A DNA stretch of 64,000 nt from Chloroflexota bacterium (GCA_027624075.1 JAQBUH010000003.1:1-64000), one strand, 5' to 3'. Shown: positions 1-9,768, numbered from the stretch's first letter. Numbers and translations: made by a program. Notes: generated from the letters alone by a model not told the origin.

Positions 1-534
1 CCTGACCCTATTTACACACTTATTGACGGAACCTCGGTTTTTGGAACGGAGGCAGAGTGCGGGGAAGAATGCGTGATCTGTCATTCTGAGCTTGACTCAG
101 AATCTCTCGGCTAACCGTGGCCGGGATGACAAAACCCGGAGGCCTCTCTAACCCGCTCCCCTTTCCCCAAATGGTCGGCGAAAGAATGATGTCAAAAGAG
201 CCAACTCGACTCAGCATCTCTCAGTAAACCAGCAAGCCGGCAGATTCTGAGTCAAGCTCAGAATGACAGTCAACTCATCCTGCCAGCTTTACCTCCATCG
301 CAGGGCGGGAGGGGAAACCATCACCCGCTCAACCATTCCAACCTCCACATACTCGCCATCCGCCCTCTCGCATCTCGCGCAAACCTGGGGCCGTATACTG
401 TTCGCGCTGGATGTCACGTCAAGAGAGTCGGCAGGAATGCCAGGTGACGACCAATCCTGCTAACGCCGGCGGAGTTGGGCCAGGACCTCGCCAGACCAGC
501 CAGCAGGGCGCGCCCGGTCCCGCTCACCCACAAC
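1..534. repeat. Intergenic region with two copies of the dispersed GTCATTCTGAG repeat
   Basis: No convincing gene precedes the dehydrogenase. The stretch holds two copies of the dispersed repeat found throughout this window. Copy one (about 79-149) begins TGTCATTCTGAGCTTGACTC and runs into CTCTCGGCTAACCG. Copy two (about 187-269) reads AGAGCCAACTCGACTCAGC and ends in a hairpin-forming AGATTCTGAGTCAAGCTC followed by AGAATGACAG. The two copies are in opposite orientation. Positions 270-534 show nothing recognisable beyond a possible promoter and leader for the next gene. Confidence 0.7.
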
Positions 535-3363
535 ATGAAGCCTCTTAACCTGCCCCTCAACCTCCAGGTCAACGGCATCGGCGTCGCAGTCCCATCAGAC
601 GCCCGCGTCCTCGACGCGCTTCGCAAGACCGGCTTCGACGTCCCAACGCTCTGCTATGACGAGCGGGTCGGCCCCAAAGGCACCTGCCGCATGTGCCTTG
701 TCGAGGTCACCGTGGGCGGCAAGACGCAGACCGTCGCATCCTGCACATCGTTCGCCGCAGAGGGCTCGAAGGTCGAGACGCACACCGAGGCGCTCAAGGA
801 CTACCGCCGCACGCTACTCGAGATGCTCCTCTCCGAGACCTCTGCGCCGAAGAGGTTCCCGGACGATGACCCAACGGCGCACTCAGAGTTCTACCGGGCC
901 GTCCGCGAGTACGACGCAAAGCCGGACGCGCTCCCGCTGCTCGAACGGCGCAAGCCAGCGCCAGACCCCAACCCGTTCATCCAGCGTGACTACGACCTCT
1001 GCATCGCCTGCTATCGCTGCACCAACATCTGCAACGAGTGGGAGGAGGCGGGCGCAATCACTGTCAGCGGCCGCGGGCAGGACTCGCAGATCTTCTCCTT
1101 CTTCGGCAACAACCTGCTCGACAGCCCGTGTACTTTCTGCGGCCAGTGCATCAACACCTGTCCGACCGGAGCGCTAACAGACCGCAAGCTCGCCGGCGTC
1201 GATCCGTTCAAGACAGAGCGCACCAGGACCATCTGCCCTTACTGCGGCGTCGGCTGTGGGATCAACCTCATCACGCAGGATGGCGAGTTGGCCGGCACGC
1301 AGCCTGACTTCGACGCCCCGTCCCGCGGCTCGCTCTGTGTCAAGGGCCAGTTTGCTTCGTGGGAGTTCGTGAAGAGCGAAGAGCGGCTCAAGTATCCGCT
1401 CATCCGCAAAGACGGCGTTTTGCAGCGCGCCAGTTGGGACGAGGCGCTCGACCTTGTCGCCGGCAAGTTCAAGCAGATCATCGAAGAGGACGGCCCTGAC
1501 AGCATCGTCTGCTGGGCCTCAGCGCGAGTCGTCACAGAGGCGAACTACCTGCTCCAGAAGTTCGCCCGCGCCGCCATCGGCACCAACAACATCGACAACT
1601 GCTCACGCACCTGACACGCTCCCACGGTCGCCGGTCTGGCGGTCATGGTGGGACGAGGAGCGATGACCAACTCGATAGAGGAGCTGGCCGACTCCAACCT
1701 GATCATAGTCACAGGCTCGAACACCACTGAGGCGCACCCCGTCATAGCCCTTCGCATGAAGCGCGCCGTCCGCAAAGGCGCAAAACTCATCGTCATCGAT
1801 CCGCGCAAGATCGAGCTCACGAAGTGGGCAGACCGCTTCGTGCAGATCAAGATCGGCACGGACATACCGTTCTACAACGCCGTCGCAAACGTCATCATCA
1901 ACGAGAAGCTCTACGACGAGCAGTATGTGAACAGCCGGACCGAAGGCTTCGCGGAGTTCGCCCGGCACGTTCAGCACTATCCGCCCGAGTACGCGGCGGA
2001 GGTCTGCGGCGTTCCTGTTGAAGACGTCTACTACGTCGCCCGAGAGTACGCAAAGGCGTCTCCCGGCGCCGCCATCTGCTACACGCTCGGCATTACCGAG
2101 CACTCGTGCGGCTCCCACAACGTGCAGAGCCTCGGCAACCTGGGCATGCTCGGCGGCAACTTCGGGGCGTACGCAGGCGGGGTTAATCCGCTGCGAGGCC
2201 AGAACAACGTGCAGGGCGCGGGCGACTCAGGCGCGATACCGACCGACCTGCCCGGCTACCAGAAGCTGGAGAGGCCGGGGGTCCGGGAGAAGTTTGAGGC
2301 CGCGTGGGGCGTGCCGCTTCCGAAGCGCCGCGGGATTACCAAGATCACGGCGATGGACCAGATGATAAAGGGCAACGTGCGCGGCGTGTTCATCATGGGC
2401 GAGAACACTGTGATTTCGGACCCGCACGCCAACCACGCCGAGCACGCTTTGAAGTCGACCGAGTTCATGGTGGTGCAGGATATTTTTCTCACCGATACGG
2501 CTCGCCTTGCCGATGTCGTCCTGCCAGCGGCCGCGTTCGCAGAGTCGGATGGCACGTTCGCGAACAGTGAGCGCAGGGTGCAGAGAGTCCGCGCCGCGGT
2601 GAAGCCGCCGGGCGAGGCGAGGCAGGACGTGGATATCCTGCTCGACCTGTTCGGCCGAATGGGCTTGCCACAGAGCGCGACGACTGCGGCCGAGGTCTGG
2701 GACGAGTTCCGCCAGCTTGCCCCGATACTCGCAGGCATCACTTACAAGCGGCTCGATGAGGGGCAAGGGATCCAGTGGCCCTGCCCTGATGAAGACCATC
2801 CCGGAACGCCGTACCTGCACAGGGACGACATGGACTCAGGGATGCCCGGCTTCTTCGCTCCGGTGGACCACATCCCGCCTGCCGAGGAGGCGGATGACGA
2901 GTATCCGATTGTGCTGACGACGGGACGCCGCAGGTCGACCTATCACACGGGCACGCAGACTGGCAGGGCGTCCGGTTTCGAGCTGCTGATGCCGCACGAG
3001 ATGTGCGAGATCAACCCGATCGATGCCGCTGAGATGGGCTTCGAGGACGGCGACACGCTGGTCGTGAGTTCCCGGCGCGGGTCGGTGACGGTGGCCGCAA
3101 AGGTGACGGACCGCTCACCGAGGGGCGCCGTTTTCATGTCGTTCGCGTTCCCTGAGTTGACTCGCACAAACGATGTGACCTCGGACGCATACGACTTCAT
3201 CACAGAGACGCCGGAGTTCAAGGCGTGCGCCGTGAAGATCGAGAAAGCGGCGGAGCAGAACCTGCATTGGAAGAGCGCGCAGGCAAGGGTGCGGCTGGCA
3301 GGCGAGGTGGTGATGCCGACAAAGCTGAAGCGCGACGCCGCAGTGGCCCCGGCGGGCGACTGA
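535..3363 (+). CDS. fdhA: Formate dehydrogenase alpha subunit, selenocysteine-containing
   Basis: Molybdenum/tungsten bis-pterin formate dehydrogenase, about 942 aa, oxidising formate to CO2. The TGA at 1612-1614 is read here as selenocysteine (residue 360). The reading frame is the same on both sides, and the flanks CSRT-U-HAPTVAGL match the active-site CARV-U-HGPSVAGL of E. coli FdhF. Domains in order: NuoG-like [2Fe-2S] ferredoxin (about 1-85, Cys in GTCRMCLVEV); two [4Fe-4S] motifs (CIACYRCTNIC, CTFCGQCINTC); the CPYCGVGC [4Fe-4S] motif opening the catalytic domain; molybdopterin domain; C-terminal dinucleotide-binding domain (about 770-900). ATG 535 starts the ferredoxin fold correctly; an upstream TTG at 475 adds nothing conserved. 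No beta/gamma subunit or fdhD lies beside it. A naive reading gives two ORFs (up to 1614, and from 1645). Confidence 0.93.
1612..1653 (+). promoter_or_regulatory. Bacterial SECIS element directing Sec insertion at UGA 1612
   Basis: Immediately 3' of the TGA lies a two-part hairpin. The lower stem is TCCCAC (1620-1625) with GTGGGA (1648-1653), a perfect 6-bp pairing. The upper stem is CGCC (1629-1632) with GGCG (1638-1641), and the apical loop is GGTCT (1633-1637). GGUCU is the SelB-binding loop of the E. coli fdhF SECIS, and the loop lies at the usual distance (about 18-22 nt) from the UGA. Its presence predicts selA, selB, selC and selD elsewhere in this genome. Confidence 0.9.
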
Positions 3364-3460
3364 CCGCCTGGGGTTTCTCCCTCCAGTACCCGTTCCAGGC
3401 CAGCCGTGGCTCTGCTGAGGTCATGCTCCCTGCCAGGAGAGGTCTCAAGGAGGGAGAATT

Positions 3461-3678
3461 TGTCATTCTGAGTCAAGCTCAGAATGACAGAAATCAATCC
3501 ACCTTGCACCCGCTTGCGGGTCGAGAGATCTTGCCGCTCAGTCACGGTTAGCCGAGAGGTTCTGAGCCAAGCTCAGAATGACAAAAATCAATCCACCTTG
3601 CACCCGCTTGCGGGTCGAGCGATCTTGCCGCTCAGTCACGGTTAGCCGAGAGATTCTGAGCCAAGCTCAGAATGACAG
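3461..3678. repeat. 94-bp tandem duplication of the dispersed repeat
   Basis: The 450-bp gap between the dehydrogenase and the DedA gene (3364-3813) is largely repeat. A hairpin copy (3461-3490) is followed by two head-to-tail units of 94 bp, 3491-3584 and 3585-3678. They differ at only a few positions (for example GAGAGATC versus GAGCGATC). Each unit ends GGTTAGCCGAGAG followed by TTCTGAGCCAAGCTCAGAA, so three potential hairpins are present. 3679-3813 shows no gene. Confidence 0.85.
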
Positions 3679-3813
3679 ATCACGCCTCCCTCCGCTCAGC
3701 TCGCGCCCTTGGCCCTCAGGCGGGTACCCGGCTCAGAACGACAGAACGGGCATCCTGTAACTCTCTGCCCCGGCAAGGATGCGCAGCGGGGTCAAGCGAT
3801 GCGCGCTGCCCCC

Positions 3814-4503
3814 TCAGTGACCGTCGCCCTCGCCAGCCCCTTCACTCGCGCGCAGCTCCGCGCTCTCTGCCCGCAGCTCTCGCACGCGCTTCCATATGAA
3901 CCACGACACAACGATCATCACTGACCCTATGATCGGCACATCGAACGGCTTCGTGACCTCGCGGATGCTGTCGTAGTTCTCGCCGAGCGCCCAGCCGCCC
4001 CACGCCAGCCCCAGCGTCCACGGGAACGCGCCCAGGAAGGTGAAGGCGCTGAACCTGACCACATTCATGCGGGCGACTCCGGCGGGAATCGAGATGAAGC
4101 CGCGCACGCCGGGGATCATGCGGGCGATGAAGATGGTGATCTCGCCGCGGGTCTCGAACCACCTGTCCGCCCGCTCGAGGTCCCTACGAGTTATGAGGAA
4201 GTATTTGCCGTACTTCTCGATCAAGGGCCGGCCGCCTGCCCGAGCCAGGTAGTACTCGGCCAGCGAGCCGAGGAGCGAGCCTACCGCGCCGTAGAAACCT
4301 GCGAGCAGCACGAACTCGAAGCCCAGGTCCTTGTCCGCAACCAGCCGCCAGCCGGCAAGCGGCATGATGACCTCTGACGGCAGAGGAATCGCCGTGCTCT
4401 CTATCGACATGAGCACGATCAGCCCCCACCAGCCGAAGAACTCGTACATGTCGGTTGAGAACGTGAGCACAAACTTTTCGATTGCGTCGATCAGCTCTCG
4501 CAT
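3814..4503 (-). CDS. DedA family (SNARE-associated/VTT) membrane protein
   Basis: Polytopic inner-membrane protein of 229 aa, a normal DedA length. DedA proteins are undecaprenyl-phosphate or phospholipid transporters/scramblases linked to envelope homeostasis. Conserved features: an N-terminal re-entrant segment with E-S-T-A-I-P-L-P-S-E (about 34-43), matching the family E-x-x-x-P-x-P-x-E pattern, and RMIPGVRGFISIPAGVARM (about 128-146), the family arginine/PG signature, with hydrophobic segments around 20-50, 65-85, 150-175 and 190-210. The C-terminus is a short charged tail. Monocistronic; its 3' end faces the repeat-rich gap. The exact substrate is not deducible. Confidence 0.9.
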   Translation of the reverse strand: MRELIDAIEKFVLTFSTDMYEFFGWWGLIVLMSIESTAIPLPSEVIMPLAGWRLVADKDLGFEFVLLAGFYGAVGSLLGSLAEYYLARAGGRPLIEKYGKYFLITRRDLERADRWFETRGEITIFIARMIPGVRGFISIPAGVARMNVVRFSAFTFLGAFPWTLGLAWGGWALGENYDSIREVTKPFDVPIIGSVMIVVSWFIWKRVRELRAESAELRASEGAGEGDGH

Positions 4504-4901
4504 AAGAAGCCGTTTCCAGGCACTGGCGGCCAGTCTTCGCCGCAGCTATGGCTCAGGCCGTAATGGCCGGAGCATTTTTGGGGTTGTGATTTGATGTGCA
4601 GAGTCTGGCAGCCGCTCACGGGCCGCTCACAGCGCCGCTGCGAGCACGATCTGTTACGAGCGAACGCTTTCCGCAGTCTTCAGCAAAAATTCTACCCTGT
4701 CACCCACGAGCCGTCTGCGTGTTGCCCGCCCACGGGCGCGTGCCGGGAGATGTTAAAACCGTCTTCAAGCAGTTGCAGTCTGGATCGCTATGGCCGCTCT
4801 GCCGGCCGGCACGCCTTTCTCTAACTCTGTTCCCAAACTGGGGAGAGAAGGCGGCGTCAACAGGGCCAAGGAAGTTCTGCGTGACGAGCCGTGGTCTTGT
4901 G
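4504..4901. other. Intergenic region, no recognisable gene
   Basis: About 400 bp between the start of the DedA gene and the end of the TfoX-like gene, both minus strand. Short open frames exist on both strands, but none has a recognisable fold, start context or codon pattern. No tRNA cloverleaf and no copy of the dispersed repeat was seen. It presumably holds the DedA promoter. Confidence 0.5.
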
Positions 4902-5273
4902 TTACCTCTTCTTCGTTGCGTGGGCTACCTGCGCCGCCTCGGAGGCCCACTCGATGAGGCTGGCTTCGTCCTCTACTACGTCTGCCGGCACTTCGAAGTA
5001 CGGCATCGGCCTGTGCTGCTTGCTGCCTGCCGCCTCATACCGGGCTTTTGTTGAGCCGTCTGCCTTGAAGTAGAGCTGAGCCTCGGAGTCCACAATGGCG
5101 AACATGTCGCCACTCTCGAAGATACCGAAGCCGCCGAACATCGATCTTGACGTTACATCGCCAAGCGGCCGCAGTGCCTCCACGACCTGGTCGCGGAACG
5201 CCGATGCCGCCCCGGTCTGCTTTGCGCCTTTTCTGCCCATATCTGCAGCCGTCCTTTTGCTCATCGCTGGCAT
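4902..5273 (-). CDS. TfoX N-terminal domain family protein
   Basis: A 123-aa protein made only of a TfoX_N domain. Signature stretches are SRSMFGGFGIFESGDMFAIV (about 42-61), Y-F-K-A-D (about 68-72) and Y-F-E-V-P (about 91-95). Full-length TfoX/Sxy of gamma-proteobacteria also has a C-terminal domain and controls competence genes. Stand-alone N-domain proteins are common in other phyla and have no settled function, so no competence role is claimed. ATG 5273 is taken; ATG at 5264 is an equally good start. The Lys-rich C-terminus (ATKKR) is unremarkable. Confidence 0.82.
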   Translation of the reverse strand: MPAMSKRTAADMGRKGAKQTGAASAFRDQVVEALRPLGDVTSRSMFGGFGIFESGDMFAIVDSEAQLYFKADGSTKARYEAAGSKQHRPMPYFEVPADVVEDEASLIEWASEAAQVAHATKKR

Positions 5274-5403
5274 GCCGCTGAGAAGCGCCGCTCATGGAGA
5301 AGACACTCTGGGCGACGCTCTGGCAGCGGAAGATTCGGCATTGCCGGCCGAGGTCGTCGCAGGCGCCAGCGCCGCCGCCAGGCCAAGGCCCGTCCCGCCC
5401 GCC

Positions 5404-6441
5404 TCATCCAACCCGCGGCGACATCTTTGACGACCAGAATGCGGGGTCGCCTGCGCGCGGGAAGTCGATGATCTCGATTACACCTGCTGGTGTGCCGCTT
5501 ACCTGTGTCATGCCGGAGAGAACGGCCTCGATGTTGTCCACTGCGAACCCCGCAACCGCCTCGTCCGCCTCAGCGCTCCGTGCTGCCACATATGGCGTGA
5601 GCGCCGTGTTTGGCGCATCTGCGAACAGCGCCAGTGAAGGCTCTTCGATGTCTAGGCCGGCGCCGCCGACGCGCCCGCTGCGCAGGAGCTCTGCCAGCGT
5701 GCGGTTATCCACAAGCCGTGCGTCTGCGGTGTTCACCAGCACGCTCTCCGGCCCAAGCAGGCGCAGTTCACGTTCACTGATCAGCGGGTCCGATGTTGGG
5801 CCCCACTGCACATGCAACGACACGATATCGCTCCTGGCCAGCAGCAGGTCGAGGGTGGACCTGCGGGCGCCTGACGCGGCGGCGGCTCCGCGGGCGGCGG
5901 TCCTGACATCTGCGTAGATGACCGTTGCGCCGAGGAGCGCGCACAGGTCGGCCATCGCAGTGCCGATACGGCCGAAGCCGACAATGCCAACGGTGACACC
6001 GGCCATAGACGGTTCGGTGTCACGGAAGATGCTCTCTACCTTTTCACGGGTCAGGAGACCTGAAAGGCCCGAGAGCCCCGAGAGGCCGGGAAGGCCGTTA
6101 CCGGGGCGAACGGCGAGGGCGAGTGCGAGTGCGTGCCGTGCGACGTGTGGCGCGAGCACTGGCGACGCCCCGGCAACGGTTACGCCAGTTGCGGCGAGAG
6201 CTGCGGCGTCGATGTCGAGGTGGTGGCCGCGTGTGAGTTGCACGAGCTTCGGGCCGTTACGTCCTGGCGCTGGCAGCGGGGAGTTCAGCCTGCCGTCGCC
6301 CACCAGCACGGCATCGAAGCCTTCGAGCGAGTCTGGCACTTTGCCGCTAACGACCGTCACGTCGAAGCGGGACGCGGCTGCGTCCAGCACTCTTTCAGCC
6401 AGCGGGTCGGTGGCCGCGGTTATGTAGATGACTCTGTGCAT
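5404..6441 (-). CDS. D-isomer-specific 2-hydroxyacid dehydrogenase-like protein, catalytic His replaced by Tyr
   Basis: NAD(P)-dependent 2-hydroxyacid dehydrogenase family, 345 aa. The cofactor-binding motif GIVGFGRIG (about 153-161) is followed by an acidic residue at the end of strand 2 (YADV), favouring NAD. The substrate-binding Arg is present in LVNTADARLVD, and the catalytic Glu in LDIEEP. The catalytic His of the family, normally within LTPH, is missing: the sequence reads LTPYVAARSAEA, a single C-to-T change from CAT to TAT. Activity is therefore doubtful or altered. A Gly-Leu-Ser repeat (GLSGLSGLSGL, about 120-130) expands the linker before the NAD domain. Substrate unknown. Confidence 0.82.
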   Translation of the reverse strand: MHRVIYITAATDPLAERVLDAAASRFDVTVVSGKVPDSLEGFDAVLVGDGRLNSPLPAPGRNGPKLVQLTRGHHLDIDAAALAATGVTVAGASPVLAPHVARHALALALAVRPGNGLPGLSGLSGLSGLLTREKVESIFRDTEPSMAGVTVGIVGFGRIGTAMADLCALLGATVIYADVRTAARGAAAASGARRSTLDLLLARSDIVSLHVQWGPTSDPLISERELRLLGPESVLVNTADARLVDNRTLAELLRSGRVGGAGLDIEEPSLALFADAPNTALTPYVAARSAEADEAVAGFAVDNIEAVLSGMTQVSGTPAGVIEIIDFPRAGDPAFWSSKMSPRVG

Positions 6442-7344
6442 GGTGTTGCGAAGAAGGGCATGGTGAGGCAGGTGGCAGGCCGCCGGACGGGCGTAGGTCA
6501 GTTGAGTGTGGCTATATTATGCCCGCAGGCACGCTTACACTCGCCAACTCCGCCCGATGGTCTCGAAGATAAGTTCGCTCAGCGCACCGCACAGCGCTGG
6601 CCGCGGCCGGACTTCACGCTGAAGAATGGCTCTGCTGACATCATCGTTTCTTCGCGAAGAGAGAGTGACAGCGGGCGCGCTTTTTTGTCATTCTGAGCTT
6701 GACTCAGCTCTGTTGACATCATCCTCCCTCACTCGGGTGCCAGCTTGCCAACGTGGGCGCGAGGGAGATAGAGGGTGGGTTGTTTTTGTCATTCTGAACT
6801 CGATTCAGAACCTCTCGGCTAACCGTGTCGAATGGTAAGATCCCTCCGAGAAGATCGGGATGACAAACAAACTACCCATACTCGGCCAGAGTGTGGGTGG
6901 TCGGACAAAGATGTCAACAGAGCCAACTCGATTTCGCATCTCTCAGGAAGCCGGTTAGCCGAGAGACTCTGAGTCGAGCTCAGAGTGACAGATCGGGTTG
7001 TTTTCAGCGCCAGCATTAGCCTGCCGAAGGGTGCGCGGTTGGGAGGCCTCTCACGCTGAGCTCGATTCAGCATCTCTCAGGCAACGGGCCAGCGAGAGAC
7101 TCTGAGTCGAGCTCAGAGTGACAGACCCAGGCGTCATGCCTCATCTCACGGCCAAATCTCCTGCTGGTGAATCTGGGCCGGCGGTTCCCTGAGCATTATC
7201 ACGTCACACGCGTACGATCGCGCTACAACTTTTGACTCTTTAGCGACACAATGGAGTTGCGACGGTCTTCCGGGCATGACGACCGCCTGACTCCAGCCTT
7301 ATGTTGGAGCTGAACAAAGCCCGGGTCCTCTGAGGTCTCGAGCT
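6442..7344. repeat. Long intergenic region packed with dispersed-repeat copies
   Basis: Roughly 900 bp with no credible gene. At least four copies of the dispersed repeat are visible: 6685-6720, 6787-6830, 6909-6990 and 7021-7123. They alternate in orientation. The last two pair a CAGCATCTCTCAGG-type or CGCATCTCTCAGG-type arm with a GAGAGACTCTGAGTCGAGCT arm. The 7021-7080 portion (GGGTGCGCGGTTGGGAGGCC) recurs near 38278. 7124-7344 precedes the MFS gene and probably holds its promoter; 6442-6684 shows nothing recognisable. Confidence 0.75.
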
Positions 7345-8712
7345 GTGAATTTGCGCGCCGTTATCCCGGCCACGCGTAACGCCGTCCCCGTACGAAAGTT
7401 CATCACATCGCCGGCATGGCAGGGCGGTTTCAGTTCCGGCCCGTTCCGGCTCTTCGCGCTCATCCAGTTCGCCAGCTTCACCGCGCTCGTCGGTCAGCTC
7501 ATCGTCCGCGGGTGGATGGTCCAGGAGATGACCGGCTCCCCGTTCCTCGTATCCCTCGTCCCATCGCTGCACCTGCTCCCTGCCCTGCTGATCGGCCCCG
7601 CCGGCGGCTACCTGGCAGACCGCTTCGACCGCCGCAAGGTCGTCTTCTGGGGCGAGGCGTTGATGCTGCTGGCATACGGGTCGCTTGCGGCGCTCTCCGC
7701 AATGGGCGAGGCGCAGGCGTGGCATGTCCTCGCCACGACAGCCATCGTCGGCGTCTCGTACGCCCTCTCCAGCCCGGCGCGGCAGGCGCTGATAGTCGAC
7801 ACAGTCCCGGCGCGCATCGAGCGCAGGGCGGTCGGCTCGTACATGCTGGTGATGCACCTGACGCTCCTTGCGGCCCCGGCAATCGCAGGCACGTTGCTGG
7901 ACGGGCCGGGAATAACCGCGGCGCTGATTGCCACGACCGCGCTGTGCGCCGCGGCGGCGCCGTTCTATCTGCTCGTCCGCAACATCGGCCCGACGGCCGA
8001 GCGTGCGCGGCAGAACGTGTTCAAGTCCCTGGCCGGGGGCGTGCGTGAGATCCACTCCAACCGCGACCTGCGCTGGATGTTTGCCGCGCTGGCTGTGATG
8101 GTGATCTTCGTCAATACCTGGGGTGCAATGTTCCCGACGTTTGCGGAGGATGTCCTGCACAGGGGCGCAGGCGGACTTGGCGGCATAACGGTGGCCGTTG
8201 GAGTCGGGGCGATAGCAGGCGCGGTGCTTGCGCTTGTGCTTGAGGGCCGCATGGGAGACGCGAGGCAACAGTTCGTGGCGGCGTTCCTGTTCGCAGCGTT
8301 CGTCGTTGGCATGGCGCTTTCGACCTCATATCCGCTGACTCTGCTCCTCACGGTTGCCGCTGCGGCGGCCGGCGCGCCTTTCTTCATCAACAACATGGCG
8401 GCGTCGCAGGCTGCGACCCCGGGCGAGATGAAGGCCAGGGTTGTGAGCGTGCGGTACATTGTGCTGGCGACGCAGCCGATAGGGATGATGCTGCTTGGCG
8501 GGGCTGCAGAGGCGATGGGACCGCAGCTGGCGCTGGCGGGCTCCGGCGCGATCGGAATTGTGCTGTTGGCGGTGGTAGCAGCAGGACGGTCAGGGCATTT
8601 AGCGCGACTTTCCGGGCATCGGCGCGGTGCGGCCGGCGCAGCGGGCGTGACCGGAACGGACACAGCGCATGCGGCGGCAGTCGCTGCGGCGGAGCCTCAA
8701 CGAGCCGCCTGA
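7345..8712 (+). CDS. MFS transporter (MFS_3/enterobactin-exporter type)
   Basis: Major facilitator superfamily permease, 455 aa with about 12 hydrophobic segments from residue about 35 to 415. The inter-helix 2-3 signature G-G-Y-L-A-D-R-F-D-R-R-K (about 86-97) is the clearest family mark. The architecture resembles MFS_3 exporters of siderophores and drugs; the substrate cannot be predicted. A GTG at 7345 is used because the frame has no well-placed ATG; a weak GAGG lies just upstream. The C-terminus (about 415-455) is an Ala/Gly-rich cytoplasmic tail ending in EPQRAA. Monocistronic between repeat-rich gaps. Confidence 0.87.
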   Translation: MNLRAVIPATRNAVPVRKFITSPAWQGGFSSGPFRLFALIQFASFTALVGQLIVRGWMVQEMTGSPFLVSLVPSLHLLPALLIGPAGGYLADRFDRRKVVFWGEALMLLAYGSLAALSAMGEAQAWHVLATTAIVGVSYALSSPARQALIVDTVPARIERRAVGSYMLVMHLTLLAAPAIAGTLLDGPGITAALIATTALCAAAAPFYLLVRNIGPTAERARQNVFKSLAGGVREIHSNRDLRWMFAALAVMVIFVNTWGAMFPTFAEDVLHRGAGGLGGITVAVGVGAIAGAVLALVLEGRMGDARQQFVAAFLFAAFVVGMALSTSYPLTLLLTVAAAAAGAPFFINNMAASQAATPGEMKARVVSVRYIVLATQPIGMMLLGGAAEAMGPQLALAGSGAIGIVLLAVVAAGRSGHLARLSGHRRGAAGAAGVTGTDTAHAAAVAAAEPQRAA

Positions 8713-9197
8713 GAGCGGGCCGAGCAGGCCGCTGTCGCTGTCAGGCGGGAGTTCACCAGATTCGAGAGCAGATAGACCACCCTGTAACTTCGCTCTTACA
8801 AGGGCGGAGGATTTTTGCGACTCTGAGCTTGATTGGCTCTGTTCACATCATTGGCCGAATCTCCGCTCCCGCAAACGGGGGCCCGTTTGCGGGAGCGGGT
8901 TAGGGGATTGGGCGGATGGTTTGTCATTCTGAGCTTGACTCAGAATCTCTCGTTGGCCAGTCTCGTGAGAGATGCTGAGTCAAGTACGGCATGACAAGCC
9001 TCCCGGCCGCGGAACCTCCGACAGGCCCTTGACCAGCGACCGGGATGACAAGGATGAGGCCGTCGGTAAAAATGCAGCCGCCGGGATGACAGATCCCGGG
9101 AGGTCCTCTCTCCCGCTCTTCTCGAATGGGAGAAGAAAGAGGAACTCCACAACGCCAACAACGCTCAGGCGGCACGAGTCATTCCAGGGGGAAAAGC
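8713..9197. repeat. Intergenic region with dispersed-repeat copies
   Basis: No gene is supported. A degenerate copy lies at about 8820-8855 (ACTCTGAGCTTGATTGGCTC followed by TGTTCACATC). A fuller copy occupies about 8920-8997, in which TTGTCATTCTGAGCTTGACT and CTCGTGAGAGATGCTGAGTC face each other. Two GGGATGACA-type fragments follow at about 9043-9095. The last bases (9185-9190, CAGGGG) supply a ribosome-binding site for the MaoC gene. Confidence 0.7.
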
Positions 9198-9680
9198 ATG
9201 TACGGAAGGTTCTTCGAGGACTTCGTCGTTGGCGAGAGGATGAGGCACTGGCCCGGCCGGACGATCTCTGAGGCGGACGACACCTGGTTTTCGCTCATCT
9301 GCCAGAACGACAACCCTCTCCACATCGACGCCCACTACAGCGAGACCTACACCCAGCACGGGCAGCGGCTGACGAACGGCACTCTCGTGTTCGCCATCGC
9401 GGTCGGCCAGACGGTGAAGGACATCTCCGGGCGGGCCATCGCCAACCTGGAGTACGAGCGGATCACGCACCACGCGCCTGTTTTTCACGGCGACACGATC
9501 TACACAGAGACCGAGGTGCTTGAGACGCGTGTGACGTCGAAGGGCGACCGCGGGACTGTGCTGACGGAGACGACGGTGCGGAAACAGGACGGGACGCAGG
9601 TGATGACGTTCAGGAAGCGCACGCTGGTCCCGATGCGGAGCCACGAGACGATGGGCGAGGGCAAACTGCCATGCGATTAG
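9198..9680 (+). CDS. MaoC-like (R)-hydratase/dehydratase
   Basis: Single hot-dog domain protein of 160 aa of the MaoC dehydratase family, which hydrates enoyl-CoA or acts on mesaconyl/C4 thioesters. The catalytic hydratase signature N-D-N-P-L-H-I-D (about 38-45) supplies the Asp and His, and the central helix region RLTNGTLVFAIAVG (about 57-70) is typical. ATG 9198 is preceded at a good distance by an AGGGGG ribosome-binding site; an upstream in-frame start falls in non-coding repeat. No fatty-acid genes adjoin, so the substrate is open. Confidence 0.88.
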   Translation: MYGRFFEDFVVGERMRHWPGRTISEADDTWFSLICQNDNPLHIDAHYSETYTQHGQRLTNGTLVFAIAVGQTVKDISGRAIANLEYERITHHAPVFHGDTIYTETEVLETRVTSKGDRGTVLTETTVRKQDGTQVMTFRKRTLVPMRSHETMGEGKLPCD

Positions 9681-9689
9681 CGGTTGCGG

Positions 9690-9703
9690 CTAGCAGGCTG
9701 CTG
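9690..9703. repeat. Solo copy of the downstream IS terminal sequence
   Basis: CTAGCAGGCTGCTG here matches the first 14 bases of the left terminus of the IS at 10046-10064, in the same orientation, and then diverges. It may be the scar of an earlier insertion or excision of a related element, or a pre-existing target-like sequence. Confidence 0.45.
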
Positions 9704-9768
9704 CCTCGGTGACGTGCCAGGGCGAGCCACCAAGCGCTCCGCGGTGGTTGCGATGGAGAACTATCGGC

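Noticed and set aside
1645-3363. A separate dehydrogenase gene starting at ATG 1645
   Set aside because: It is the same frame as the part ending at 1614. The TGA lies at the known Sec site with a SECIS, so one protein is encoded.
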